From Clusia tigrina (lineage: Eukaryota; Arthropoda; Insecta; Diptera; Clusiidae): a stretch of DNA of 64,000 nt. The translations under genes were made by a program, and so were the position numbers. Each line of letters starts with the position of its first letter. Position 1 is the first letter of the stretch. Below, piece by piece: positions 21,301 to 33,289 of the stretch. The stretch covers positions 198,283,291-198,347,290 of the forward strand of contig OV050032.1 in the NCBI GenBank assembly GCA_920105625.2, in the 5' to 3' direction. The notes below the pieces were generated by a model. That model had not been told where the DNA came from. It made no database searches and worked only from the letters and a program-made list of their open reading frames with translations.

Positions 21301-22320
21301 AATTCTTCTACCCAGAAATGCAATGTCCTCCTTAGTACGCTGGATAAGAGGAGTTAGAAGGACATTGCAGTTACTTCCCCAAAAGACATGATAAATTTTT
21401 TTGGCTAACTCAGAACTCAGCAGAAGAACATTGCACAGACAATGAATCAGGTCCTTTATAAAATGATTCAGGGTTTTTCCTCCAACACTCACAATTGCTT
21501 TGGACACACTTCACTGTCCACTAGAGAAGATTACCTGTTCTTCTACCGCTTCTAGGGAATGCTCCCATGACTTTTATTTGTGATTTTCAGTTTCAGTTTC
21601 AGTTTGCCTTGAAGGACTTCCCGAATTAGCTGAAGAGTGAGTAAATATCCTAGTGAGTATGATCATCAATATGCTAGGGAGTATTTTCAGTTTCTTAAGT
21701 GGTGCTTTCATTTACAGAGTCCCCTCATCGCACCACAGAAGAGTCTTTTATTTACTCAGTTTGATGCATACTCTTGCCGAATGGCAGACATTTCTCCAAG
21801 GGAGGGTCTAAGCCTCAACAATTCTTGTTGCTCGTGGGGGACAAATCTATGACCATGTTTACAATGTATTTTTATGGTGAATCCATGCTGAAAGCTAAGT
21901 ATGGCTTCTTGAAACCAAACATTGCTGAGTCGTCTAATCTCTCATTGCCAGCGGGTACAACTGGTTACTAGTATACCAAGAATTGCTATATAGTGATTTG
22001 GATAATTGTGCACAGTTCCATTTGTTCTACGCAGGATCATATGCAATATTGGCATTTTTGTTCCGTGACTCCACTATTTGAGATTTTAGGCTAGAATACC
22101 ATCTGCGGGTGCTCCCATTGTAGACTAATCCCATTCCAATTGTATTCCAATCTCATTCCAATTGAATCCTATTAGGGAGGTAAACATTATACTTCTCTGT
22201 AGCCTGAGGCTTATTTAATCACTACACTGACCCAGACCCTACACAGTTGAAATCCAGGTCAGAAACTTTGATTAATCTCTATAATGGTTATACCACTATT
22301 CTCTCTACCGATAGATCCTC
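21301..22320. other. Mostly unique DNA with a repeat relic
   Basis: CCTTGAAGGACTTCCCGAAT followed by AAGAGTGAGTAAATATCC at 21606-21660 matches the array at 25975-26190. The - strand is open at 21295-21507 but shows no domain. CAATTGTATTCCAATCTCATTCC-like short direct repeats lie near 22130-22170. Confidence 0.4.
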
Positions 22321-22324
22321 ATTT

Positions 22325-22770
22325 AGTATAGGTAGGCAGGTAAAATGGCTGGCGACCTCGGGTCGACTCAATTAGCAATAGTGCCGTTTTGTTGCCAAGC
22401 CCTCGCGAGCCTCAATAAAATGGTAATATACTTTGTACATTTACAGCCATCCGGAGTTGCTAACAAATTTGAATAGGTCTGAAAGTTCTAAGCTAGAGCA
22501 ATGCCCCAGACTCTCCAGAAAAGGTCCTCCGAAATATTTGAGTCTCAAGCGAGCAAAGACTGGACAACTGTTTCTTTCTCCTGTGGGTAAGTGCACGACC
22601 ATTTCCTTTTCCTGTGGGTCTTTACAGCTCTTGCAATGGGTTTTGAACGGAATGCCCATTTTTTCAGCGTGTGTGCCAATACTCCAATGACCTGTGCAGA
22701 CCGTTATAAGGTTGCTATTTTTATGTCTTAGTTTAGTATGGATTCCATGCCTATTGTAGAAGTTGTTCAA
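22325..22770 (-). pseudogene. LOA-type ORF2 C-terminal zinc-finger end and 3' UTR
   Basis: From about 22720 leftward the - strand reads VCTGHWSIGTHAEKMGIPF, then HCKSCKDPQEKEMVVH, then LARLRLKYFGGPF and SDLFKFVSNSGWL. This is the conserved end of I/LOA-type ORF2 (TGHC-like block, CxxC finger, 'ALxRxRxxxLG', terminal 'FxxxSGW'). One frame change lies in the middle. The 3' UTR follows to about 22325. Confidence 0.7.
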
Positions 22771-23570
22771 TTAATCTCTCTACCGATAGAACCTGGTTCC
22801 GTCCATGCCTATTGTAGAAGTTGTTCAAATAAGTCCTGTTATGAATTCAGAGACTGAATGAATTGTTGATATACTAGCGACATGTTTAAAGTTCATACCG
22901 ATTAATAGACTAAGATATTGGACATAGAGAGAGCGAAACCTTCTCAGATGAATGAACATTATTCTCAAAATTCCTCAAAGGACTTAATTAAGGATTGTGA
23001 TAAAAGCAGAGTTTTCTAGCGGGTTCTACAATTGTTGCTGCAGTTAGTCTCGTTTGTCTAAAGGAACGAACAAGAACCTCAACAGTCTATGCTAAACAGC
23101 CACTTCCCATGTGGCAAACCACAAAAAATACAGACCAAATCATAAAAGAGTAGTGTGCTTGGAACATAGGAGACCTGTCCATGGTGTCCTTCGATTTCTA
23201 GAAGACTTTCGACAGTAGTCGTAGATGTTGCCTTAGAGTAGACTTATGTCGTAGGTTCGTATGTCGTAGTATTAAGGTGGAGAAAATGATCCCTATGATT
23301 AAATATACGAGTACATATGCCAGAAGAGTTGATCAATGGAATAAAAAAGCGCTCCAATATACATTTGAGTCAATGTACATTTGGGTACAGAATTGAAAGT
23401 GAATATGCCAGTACCAGGAAGAAGATAATGGCAATCTTAGCAAGTAGACAATGAAGTGAAATCTGCTTGTTTAGAGATGCAACATAGATCTCGTAAAGTA
23501 AGGAGAGAAGATAGACAAAAAAAATTAGATAAATATCCAATAGAGTCCCAGAAAGTACTTGAAGGCAGTA
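22771..23570. other. Unassigned DNA with short duplications
   Basis: TCCATGCCTATTGTAGAAGT occurs twice (about 22743 and 22801). Frames are short. I see no supported gene. Confidence 0.4.
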
Positions 23571-23574
23571 TATT

Positions 23575-23790
23575 CATCTCTATCCTTAGCGTAGTATGCT
23601 TGGTAGTCCTTTGGTTTGATACGTTCGGTATTCTTGTTGAGTATACGGAAGCATATTCAACTCTTTCCTTAGCGTAATAGGCTTGGTAGTCCTTTGGTTT
23701 GATACTTTATGTATTCTTGTTGAGTATACGGAAGCATATTCAACTCTTTCCTTAGCGTAATAGGCTTGGTAGTCCTTTGGTTCTTAATTA
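23575..23790. repeat. 83-bp tandem array, about 2.6 copies
   Basis: TCCTTAGCGTA recurs at 23583, 23666 and 23749. The unit also contains GAGTATACGGAAGCATATTC. Confidence 0.9.
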
Positions 23791-25480
23791 TTTTGTGTCC
23801 TTTTTTATTGTATAAGTCCAAGAGCTGTGTATATGAAGCTTTTAAACAAGAAATTGTTCCAGGCCTGCTTCTCTAAGCTCTTTATTGGCAATAAAGGACC
23901 AATTCAAAAATTCCAGTCCAAGAATTCCTTCACAAATAAATCTGTACCTCTCTGGAAGGATATTTCCCCATTCTAAATGGACACATTTAAAGCATTTCAA
24001 TCCAAATCTCTGAAGAGTCCTGCTGTAGATAAGTAGCAAATTGAGATTTCTGCAGGAAGTTGGTAGCAGCAGATCTTAATTTCAGTACCGTTATATTTGT
24101 TGACACGCCCATCTTCAAACATCAGGTAGATTCCTACCACCCTTTCAGTTCATCCTTTTCAGCAAATATATTGAATCTAATTGTGGCAAAGAACACGTCG
24201 TCCTGATTTGAATTTATTTCAAATATAATCCTTTTCCTACCAGGCTTCCAAGACCATCTTATTCCACACATGCGTATTTATGCAGAATATAAACTTCGAT
24301 GCGCAATCTGGCAATTGGCATCAGTCAGCGTGCAAATCCCATGCCGTTCGAAGCAATAGAAACCAATCACAAGAGCCGGAATCCTTTCCCACATGTGCTC
24401 ATTAAATTCCTCCGCTTCGCATGTCGTAGCTTCACTCTCTTGCCCATCTTTACTGAATGTATTATCGAACCTATCTAAACACACAGCCAGCTGTGTCGCA
24501 CTGCCACAGAAACCTTCAACTAATCGTAATCCGGATGCTTCGTCCTTCGGCTTGAAAAGACAACGAAAATCGTAATTCGAAAAGCAGAGAGCAAAAAAGC
24601 AGCAAACATAAAAAACCCTTTCAAGCTGGCACACACATGCGGCAGAGTACGGGAGTAGTCATTAGTGCAGAGGAAGGATCCCATTAAAGCCAATTTGTAA
24701 ACCAGCAAATCGCGTTAAATGCGCCTTTCCGCCAGCGCTTATCAAAGCCGTCTCCATAAACGGCATGTTTTCTTTGCTAAACGGAAATAAAAACTGCCTG
24801 TTTCAATCCGAAATTAGTTCTGTTGTGATGCTGTCCTTTGGGTAGGTTCGGTTCGATTCGATTCGATCCGATGCGATGCGATGCAATGTTACGGGCAATC
24901 GCTTTCTGGTGTCCTTGTTTGTGGCGGCATTCTATTTTGGGATTTGTTATCGAGGTTGTTGTTGCTTTGTCCTTCGGTGTGTGCGGCAGAAATGCTGCGA
25001 GCAATGCCACAGGTACTCAAAGGGAATACGCCGCCAGGCACATACTCCCGAGGACTATTTTTCTTTTATTTGGGACACGTTGCCAGTTCGAATTGAATTG
25101 ATTGAGTTCGGTTTTGTTTGTTTTGGTGTGAACGGAAACGTGAACAAGGACAATGTTTTAGCATAATGCATTTCATTATTACAATCACACTATTCGTGGA
25201 CTCTTCCTGAGCGACAGAGAACAGGACTTGGGGTTGGGGCGGTAGTGATAGAGTGAATTGAACTAAAATCTGTATAAAGCCGGTTTGTGGAAATATTCTA
25301 ACATCGTAGGTGACTTCCTTTGAGTACCCTCGAAGATGTTTGTGATAGGAAATTGAAGATAGAGAACATTACAAGTAAGTAACTGATTTAAGCACAGCGT
25401 TCCTCGGTTGTACAGAACTTCAAGCACAAAGTTACCAACAAATCCTGGTGAAAATGAGTAATCTTGTTAATCTTGGCAAA
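23791..25480. other. Single-copy island
   Basis: The sequence is complex, with GC content rising from 24280 to 25160, and has no repeats except a short (GATTC)-like run near 24850-24885. The - strand is open for 118 codons at 24278-24634 with plausible protein composition, but it lacks an early ATG and a good acceptor. I do not call a gene. Confidence 0.4.
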
Positions 25481-25578
25481 GAGAAAGAACAGCAAAGAGA
25501 AAGAACAACAAAGAGAAAGAACAGCAAAGAGATAGAACAGCAAAGAGAAAGAACAGCAAAGAGAAAGAACAGAAGAAA
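25481..25578. repeat. 16-18-bp purine-rich tandem array
   Basis: About five copies of GAAAGAACAGCAAAGA. Confidence 0.9.
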
Positions 25579-25974
25579 CCTTATGTCCCAATTGTTAGGT
25601 CACTAATTGTTCGATCACTGGATAGTGACGATTTCATTAGAAACTCCTGCGAGTGCACTGATGAGAATTTAGGTCACTAATATGGGTTGATCTGCATATG
25701 GATGATCAACAGGCATATTGATTAAGGATACTAGAAAAATCTAAGAACAAAATTGTTTGTGATAGCTCTGAGGTTTCTCTGGTTTATATGTGGAATAACA
25801 CATTGAAATCTTGAGAGAGAATTAGGAACGAAATTACTTAATCCAACTCACTATTTGTGAGTTAGACCAACATCTCTTCATGATAGAGAGTCACTACGAT
25901 GTTCCAGTACGAGGCACTGAAGGCAAATTAACTATTTGCTCTTCATACAATCATAGCTGAACAGTGTGTGAAAG
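25579..25974. other. Spacer, nothing recognised
   Basis: About 400 bases of unique AT-rich DNA. Confidence 0.4.
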
Positions 25975-26195
25975 GGAGTATGATCAGATGATTGGCCTTT
26001 AAGGACTTCCTGAGGCAGCCGAATAATGAGTAAATATCCAAGGCCTTGAAGGACTTCCTGAGGTAGCCGTGGAATGACTAATTATCCAATGGAGTATGAT
26101 CAAAGAGTTGACCTTGAAGCACTTCCTGAGGCAGCCGAAGAGTGAGTAATTATCCCATGGAGTAGGATCAGATGGTTGGCATTGAAGGAGTTCCT
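25975..26195. repeat. About 70-bp tandem array, 3 copies
   Basis: The unit contains GGACTTCCTGAGGCAGCCGA and TGAGTAAATATCC. A related single copy is at 21606-21660. Confidence 0.85.
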
Positions 26196-26199
26196 AGGT

Positions 26200-26440
26200 C
26201 TCACCCCTTCATTTATTCCCTTTGGTACCTCCTTCACTATTTGAATAGATAGAGAGATTGATAAAAGTGGGGTACCGCTGAAGAAGGAGGTCTCCAAGCA
26301 CTCAGGCATTGATGGCAATTGTACTGTAAGCCTGGAAAAATATTTAGGGAAAGGGTGGGAGAGTTACACCTTTTCAAACTTCGTTGACTCTTTTATGAAC
26401 CTCAGAAGTCTCTATTTGAGTCAGTAACAGAACAGTTCCA
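26200..26440 (-). mobile_element. 3' end of non-LTR family S
   Basis: On the - strand, CTGAGGTTCATAAAAGAGTC leads through an AT-rich stretch to ATGCCTGAGTGCTTGGAGAC and GGTACCCCACTTTTATC. The order and sequence match 61200-61760. It is a 5'-truncated copy. Confidence 0.65.
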
Positions 26441-27084
26441 ACTCGAACCTTTACAAATAGATTTGTTTTGACGCAGAGATTATTTGCAAAAACTTCAACT
26501 TGGAAGATGGACAACATATTGTAAGGGTAAATCCACAGTGAACCTAGAGCGGGATTCTCCAGAAAGGTTAAATGGAGTTTCTGCAATCCATCCAAAGCCA
26601 CCTGAGTATCGGATGAGTACCGGAGATATAAAGATCTGAAAATGGTTTATATTTCTCTGATCATTATATAATTAGGGATGAGCTCATCGTCATGAGTTAG
26701 CAAGATAACTGTATATCGAATAAGTGTACTTAGAAGTAAAATAGGTCCAAGCGAAAGAACGTTCCCACTTCAGCTGCATTAAATGAAGACGTGTGTAGAC
26801 AGGAAGCTTCTTTCTAGAGAGACACATGTGTGGGAATTACTCCTACAATTTGGAGAAGACCAGTGGCAGGAGTAGGACGTTGGGCTCAAATAATCTCCTA
26901 TGTACTCAAAGTTAACCTCTTGACCTTTGTCAATCTGTCTTATGGTAATAACTTCAGGTCATTTCAAGCCCCCAAACTATGCCATTGTTGGTCACGCTGA
27001 AGATGGAAAAAATTATCTCCCAGGCAGTTCCACAGCAGCTTCAACAAATTCATAGTGAGTTTGTGGATATATACTTATATATTG
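26441..27084. other. Unassigned DNA
   Basis: The DNA is unique. 26374-26601 is open on the - strand, partly overlapping the family S end. No domain was recognised. Confidence 0.4.
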
Positions 27085-28275
27085 ATGGGATGCGAAAACA
27101 GTCCGAAAACAGTTCAAAGACTGTTCGAAAACACTTCGAAGATAGTTGGAAAACACTTCGAAGATAGTTCGAAGATAGTTGAAAGGCAGTTCAAGGACCG
27201 TTCCAAAACATTTCGGAGATAGTTTGAAAGCAGTTCATAAACAGTTCGAAGACAGTTCGGAAACAAATTAAAAGCAGATCGAAGACAGTTCAAAAATAGT
27301 TCAAAGACCATTCGAAAACACTTCGAAGATAGTTGGAAAACAGTTCGAAGATAGTTTCAAAACAGTTCGAAGATAGTTTCAAAACACTTCGAAGATAGTT
27401 GGAAAACACTCCGAAGATAGTTGGAAAACAGTTCATAAATAGTTCGAAGACAGTTCGAAATCAAACTAAAAACAGTTCGCCGACAGTTCGAAAACAGTTA
27501 GAAATCTTTTCGAAGACAGTTCATAAACAGTTCAAAGAACGTTCGAAGTCACTTCGAAGATAGTTTGGAATATACTTCGAAGATAGTTGGAAAACACTTC
27601 GAAGATAGTTCGAAGATAGTTGAAAGGCAGTTCAAAGACCGTTCCAAAAATCTTCGGATATAGTTTGAAAACAGTTCATAAACAGTTCGAAGACAGTTCG
27701 AAAACAAATTAAAAGCAGATCGAAGACAGTTCAAAAACAGTTCAAAGACCATTCGAAAACTGTTCAAAGACCGTTCGAAAACACTACGAAGACAGTTGGA
27801 AAACACTTCGAAGATAGTTCTAAGATAGTTCGAAGATAGTTGAAAGGCAGTTCAAGGACCGTTCCAAAACACTTCGGAGATAGTTTGAAAACAGTTCATA
27901 AACAGTTCGAAAACAAATTAAAAACGATTGGAAGACAGTTTGAAAACAGTTCAAAGACCGTTCGAAAACACTTCGAAGATAGTTCTAAGATAGTTCGAAG
28001 ATAGTTGAAAGGCAGTTCAAGGACCGTTCCAAAACACTTCGGAGATAGTTTGAAAACAGTTCATAAACAGTTCGAAGACAGTTCGAAATCAAATTAAAAA
28101 CAGTTCGCCGACAGTTCGAAAACAGCTAGAAATCATTTCGAAGACAGTTCATAAACAGTTCAAAGACCGTTCGAAGTCACTTCGAAGATAGTTTGGAATA
28201 TACTTCGAAGATAGTTGGAATACAGTTCGAAGATATTTCGACTACAATTCGAAGATAGTTCGAATACAATACTGT
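27085..28275. repeat. Degenerate 11-12-bp array rich in TTCGAA
   Basis: The core AGTTCGAAGATAGTT alternates with AAACAGTTCGAA and similar units for about 1.2 kb. Blocks of about 260-330 bp are repeated (compare 27130-27310 with 27600-27770 and 27800-27960), marked by CAAATTAAAAGCAGATCGAA. Every unit contains the palindromic core TTCGAA. Confidence 0.9.
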
Positions 28276-28621
28276 ATGGGATTATCCCAAGTATTTGCCT
28301 TCAGAAGTGGATATTCAAATTGTTCACTTCATCTTTTGGTTTACATCATCGTGAGCTATGGAACCATGGTCTCAGAGCATTCTTCCACGGAAATCCCATT
28401 ATCTCTAATATGAACACTCGTAATTCAATCGTCAATATAAGTCTGTATTGTAGAAGTTTCTCGACAATCGCCCAAAGGCTTTGTGAACTTTGTTGAGGCA
28501 AATGCCATTCCCAACGCAGTCATAGCAGTCAATTGGTTACTGACAATAGCGCTCATAATTATCCATCAATGAAAGGTTCTGTCGTTTTTAATATTTAATT
28601 CCTTCCTTCCTTCACACACAG
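28276..28621. other. Unique DNA leading to a candidate acceptor
   Basis: This stretch is non-repetitive. It ends with a branch-point-like TTAATATTTAAT and a pyrimidine tract, CCTTCCTTCCTTCACACACAG. Confidence 0.4.
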
Positions 28622-28721
28622 TTTGTCAACCAAATACGAGTTCCTCCACGAATACGTAACGGCCGACAAGCAGCCTTTCTGTGGGAGAAGTTTCGCTGCT
28701 CTTCTCGAGCAGCCGCGTTAA
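28622..28721 (+). CDS. Weak candidate for a terminal coding exon
   Basis: A good acceptor (pyrimidine tract plus CAG) precedes 28622. Two readings are possible. In the phase that would follow an intron after two codon bases, it encodes LSTKYEFLHEYVTADKQ and then PFCGRSFAALLEQPR before TAA at 28719. In the phase that fits the donor at 6661, it gives CQPNTSSSTNT and stops at 28657. Sequence alone does not choose between them, and no donor or polyadenylation signal settles it. Confidence 0.2.
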
Positions 28722-29564
28722 TGAGCCCAGCGCGCCACCGAAGACATTCATTTCAGCCCAGTTTAATATGCATAAAATTACCAACTACGGCCACGGTCAC
28801 TTAATTTCACGTTTTACGATTTGCTTCCCATTGACCGCGCTGGGCATTCCACTTCCGCTGCACCTTTTTTCCTCCAACGAACTTTTTAGCATGAATGAAA
28901 AAGTGAACACCAAACGTAAATGGGCATAAAAAACAGACCCCGTGAGTAATAGGATCAAAATAGTTGCCTAATACACAGAAGAAAGACAACAACAATAACA
29001 ACACCAACAGAGCCGGACAATGGCGCAGAGGGAAATTGTGAATAGGGCAATAATGTGACAAATAGCCGACAATAACAACATCCAATTTATGAGCAATTGT
29101 CCCAAGTGTCCGTCCGCGACCATCCGCATCCGCACAGGTCGGCCTGCGACATGCGTCGCTATTTCCCCCTCGCACACGTCGCTCCGGCGATGCTCATAAG
29201 CCCGGTATGCATTGCTTGGCTCTAAAGGAGACTGTGTTCGAATGCGATCAAAGGCGCACGGAGTCGCAAAGTGAGAACGCAGAATGATCAGTGCCGGGGA
29301 ATGTGTTGACCGTGCAACGAATGACACGATCATTATTTCCCTTTTTTATGATTCGGTTCTTTTCTCTGCTCTAATGATGCCGTAGTCACCTTTGTTCGGG
29401 CGGTGATTAATTTTTTAGTTCGATGATTTCGCTTTTCAGCATTTGTTTGTTATCTTTTTATTTTGTCACTTTTATGCGAGCCCAAATATATCACAAGCCC
29501 TTCCGGTTGATGACAAGCGGATTGGAAATGGGGCAGGGAAGGAGGAATGAGAAACTGAGAATTA
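28722..29564. other. GC-richer single-copy island
   Basis: The DNA is complex. Two overlapping - strand frames are open (28968-29333 with a true ATG, and 28807-29175), both ending in hydrophobic low-complexity peptide. Simultaneous openness suggests composition, not coding. It may be regulatory. Confidence 0.4.
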
Positions 29565-30235
29565 AGAAATGATGCATCCATTGAGGATTCTAGTAAGGCA
29601 ACGCACAACAAACTGTGGGTGGTGTAGGTGGACTGCCTTATCTGTTGCGTATCTCAAGACTAACCTGGCCTAGCCTCAGCAAGAAACGAACGCTTCAACT
29701 ACTTCAACTGAGACGCGAGCCCATCAGCTCGACTGTTTCGGTACTGACGGGGCATTGTTATCATGGGGAGATTTACGGCTAGGCTGGGTTTGCTCTTAGA
29801 TAACTCCATGATGCATCCATATAGGATTCTAGTAAGGACACAAACGGCTGGGACGTCAACAGAGTTTCTCCATTCTGGACACCAAATTATTTTTATTTTT
29901 GTGGTGTGATGAGGAGGAGGCAGAAACCGAAACTACACATTGTGTGTCAGTGTGCATCCTTAGCCAGACGACGAATGCACATCTTCGGGGCTCCTTTCTT
30001 AACCAGCCTGACAGAGCTCGCAGCCTGTTAGATTAGGAACGTAGCCAACTTTCTTCTTCAACTGTCAGGTTGGTTCCTTACTTCGTAAACGAGGGAGTCG
30101 TGCTGGCTCAGGATAGACGCTCACCGTGTACCGGTACTCACAATCGACTGAGCTGGTCATTACGAGAGCAGCTTGGGCCATTACTTGTGCCTAAGAGTGT
30201 GGTTTATGCTGCCACTCCAACCTAAACCAAACCCT
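29565..30235 (+). pseudogene. LOA-type ORF2 C-terminal segment
   Basis: The + strand reads RTLQLLQLRREPISSTVSVL then TGHCYHGEIYG, the TGHC block before the C-terminal finger. Further on, LHIVCQCASLARRRMHIFG and LTSLTELA form the 'CxCxxLxxxRxxxxG' end. One frameshift and stops occur. A segment starting ATGATGCATCCAT and continuing AGGATTCTAGTAAGG is present at both 29570 and 29811, so part of the element sits between direct repeats 241 bp apart. Confidence 0.7.
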
Positions 30236-30239
30236 AAGC

Positions 30240-30800
30240 TTCACTTTCTTTTCAGCAACGTAAATTTTCAAGGCTGATATTCCAAGAACTTCCTGTACCT
30301 TCCAGCTTGATTGGTGTATTAAAGTGCTCTTGCGATAGCAGACTCTCCTCAAGGCGGTCCTGCTGAATCCTGCTCTAGATAATGCTAGTCTTAACAATGA
30401 CCGTACGCATTGTGTAGTCCAAAGTGGCTTCCTTTTCGAATTCTCGAAATTCACTTTACTCCAGTTGGTGTTCGAGGAACTCTTGTATATGGCAGCTTAT
30501 ACCACCTTAGCTGCCATATACTATCAGCTGGTGGGACATACTTTTGTGTTCTTAAGCAATCCAGATGTGACCATAAAGTAGCTGAACGTCCTCTCAAAAT
30601 CCATAAAATATAAGAACACCATTCCACTGACTGTTCTACTATGATGCGTAGGATAATCACTTGATCTACACAATATCGTTGGGCCTAAAACCAGTCTGTT
30701 CTTGCTCCAATGATTCCACTCCTTAATTACCTTCACAAACACTCCATTCGTTTTGTTGAGCACTGTCATCCCTCTACAATATTCCTTCTGCATTCTACAT
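30240..30800 (-). pseudogene. Degenerate LOA-type RT fragment
   Basis: On the - strand, SGMVFLYFMDFERTFSYF resembles the RT palm block 'FLDIEGAF', and downstream PRTPTGV resembles 'GTPQGGV'. Next, RKPLWTTQCVRSLLRLALSR resembles the pre-RT segment of such elements, which is out of normal order, so two relics may be joined. Similarity is weak. Confidence 0.4.
30485..30521. repeat. 13-bp inverted repeat
   Basis: GTATATGGCAGCT and its exact reverse complement are separated by 11 bases. Confidence 0.85.
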
Positions 30801-31454
30801 TCGGTAAGACGAGTATTTCCAATCCATAAAAAGCCCTCGGAATTTCCAAAACTTCCTGATTAAGAAAAATCATGTGGGTGGGAATGTGCCCAACAGCTTT
30901 CGGGAAATACGACGCAAATGTTCCAAACCAGGTTCTTCATTTATTAGTTTATCAACCTCACACCGAAATGAGTTATCTTTGCAAGGGTTTTGGGGGAATG
31001 AGTTCTGGTAAATAAGGCATTTGACCCGAATCGAAGGAAAGAGTTGATAACAAGAATTTCGCGGTACTCACCTGGGCGGGATTTTAAACTGCGACCCATC
31101 GTTTGAAGACTATCAAGATTACCACGAGACCAAGAAGACCGACAGGGCATTTATAGTGCCGACAATTTCCTGGATATTAGACAGTTCTATGGGCATACAA
31201 TGCCTCTGTTAGCGTGAGCTGATATTACCGATGCTAAGCGATTCCGGTGGCAATAGAGATGGTATCTTTGCAGTACTTCTTCCAGATTTAAAGATGGTTT
31301 GTTGTTCGAGATATTGAATTCGCCATCTACACATTTGGGAGAATTTCGGGATGTCTAGTTCTCATTTGTTATGCACCAGCTCCCGAGGTCGGTTTGTTTT
31401 AGCCATGACCTCTTTGAGTCCAAACCCCAGAGTGATCACAGATGCGTCGATGTA
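30801..31454. other. Unassigned DNA
   Basis: The stretch is unique, without a supported gene. 30944-31150 is open on the - strand, with no domain. Confidence 0.4.
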
Positions 31455-32718
31455 TTAAAGATCAGGTTCTTATGATCAGGTTTTTATGATCAGCCTTTTA
31501 TGATCAGGTTCTCATGATCAGGTTTTTATGATCAGGTTCTTATGATTAGGCTTTTATGATAAGGTTTTTATGATCAGCTTTTTATGATCAGGTTTTTATT
31601 ATCAGGTTTTTATGATCAGCTTTTTATGATCAGGTTCTCATGCTCAGGTTCTTATGATCAGGTTCTTATGATCAGGTTTTTATGATCAGGTTTTAATGAT
31701 CAGGTTTTTATGATCAGGTTTTAATGATCAGGTTTTTATGATCAGGTTTTTATTATCAGGTTTTTATGATCAGCTTTTTATGATCAGGTTCTCATGCTCA
31801 GGTTCTTATGATCAGGTTCTTATGATCAGGTTTTTATGATCAGGTTTTAATGATCAGGTTTTAATGATCAGGTTTTAATGATCAGGTTCTTATGATCAGG
31901 TTTTTATGATCAGGTTCTTATGATCAGGTTCTTATGATCAGGTTTTAATGATCAGGTTCTTATGATCAGATTTTTATGATCAGGTTTTTATGATCAGGTT
32001 CTTATGATCAGGTTTTTATGATCAGTTTCTTACGATCAGGTTTTTATGATCAGGTTCTTATGATCAGGTTTTTATGATCAGGTTTTTATGATGAGGTTTT
32101 TATGATCAGGTTTTAATTATCAGGTTTTAATGATCAGGTTCTTATGATTAGGCTTTTATGATAAGGTTTTTATGATCAGCTTTTTATGATCAGGTTCTCA
32201 TGCTCAGGTTCTCATGCTCAGGTTCTTATGATCAGGTTCTTATGATCAGGTTCTTATGATCAGGTTTTTATGATCAAGTTTTTATGATCAGGTTTTTATG
32301 ATCAGGTTCTTATGATCAGGTTTTTATGATCAGGTTCTTATGATAAGGTTTTTATGATAAGGTTTTTATGATCAGGTTTTTATGATCAGGTTTTTATGAT
32401 CAGGTTTTTATGATCAGGTTTTTATGATCAGCTTTTTATGATCAGGTTCTCATGCTCAGGTTCTTATGATCAGGTTCTTATGATCAGGTTTTTATGATCA
32501 GGTTTTTATGATCAGGTTTTAATTATCAGGTTTTAATGATCAGGTTCTTATGATCAGGTTTTTATGATCAGGTTCTTATGATCAGGTTTTTATGATCAGG
32601 TTCTTATGATCAGGTTTTTATGATCAGGTTTTTATGATCAGGTTCTTATGATCAGGTTTTTATGATCTGGTTTTTATGATGAGGTTTTTATGATCAGGTT
32701 TTTATGATGAGGTTTCTT
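31455..32718. repeat. 14-bp tandem array, about 90 copies
   Basis: The unit is TGATCAGGTTTTTA, with variants GGTTCTTA, GGTTTTAA and CAGCTTTTTA. TGATCA (a GATC palindrome) is in nearly every unit. Variant blocks such as CAGGTTCTCATGCTCAGG recur at about 31630, 31790, 32195 and 32445, showing segmental copying. Confidence 0.95.
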
Positions 32719-33289
32719 ATGACATTGCCGAGTATAAGATCACTGATATATGAACAAAACTGGAGGAATGAGTTTCTTGAAAGCTCAAATTTTTGATGTT
32801 TGGAAACAATCAAAATAGTTCGATGTTTCAACCAACTAATCCACTCTCGAAGGCGTAGTACTCTGTATTTATCAGGCCGACCGAAATCAATTTTCAATAG
32901 TGACCCATTTTGAGCCGCTTAAAGTCTCCTTCACTATTTCTAACGAAGCGATCGTCTAACAGATAAGACTATAACTCGTATATTTTGACTAACTGATCAT
33001 TCAGTTATCATAAGAAATGAGAAGATGGCCCTGGATGTGTACCAGCCCTAGGCCAGCACTTTAAAGCTGGAAGTCACACCAGAATGGAGTGTGAAAAACT
33101 TGCGGCAACACCAGCGTTGAGACTGTTAACCCAGGCCACGATGTAGTTGCATTCTCCTGGGAATTATATCAAGAAATTCGTACTGAAATTCGTTGGAAGT
33201 GATTTCATAATCAATTGGTGATGATTGCGAAATCACTTCTAACTCCTCACTTGTCTCTGGAGTCACCCTATTAAATGGCTATAAACGCA
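32719..33289. other. Unassigned DNA
   Basis: About 570 bases of unique DNA. The - strand frame 32694-32897 runs out of the array and has no domain. Confidence 0.4.

Noticed and set aside
24278..24634. 118-codon - frame with protein-like composition
   Set aside because: Begins at GTG; no early ATG, no strong acceptor, and no domain.
28807..29333. Two overlapping - frames of 121-122 codons
   Set aside because: Both frames are open over the same DNA and end in low-complexity hydrophobic sequence; composition is a sufficient cause.
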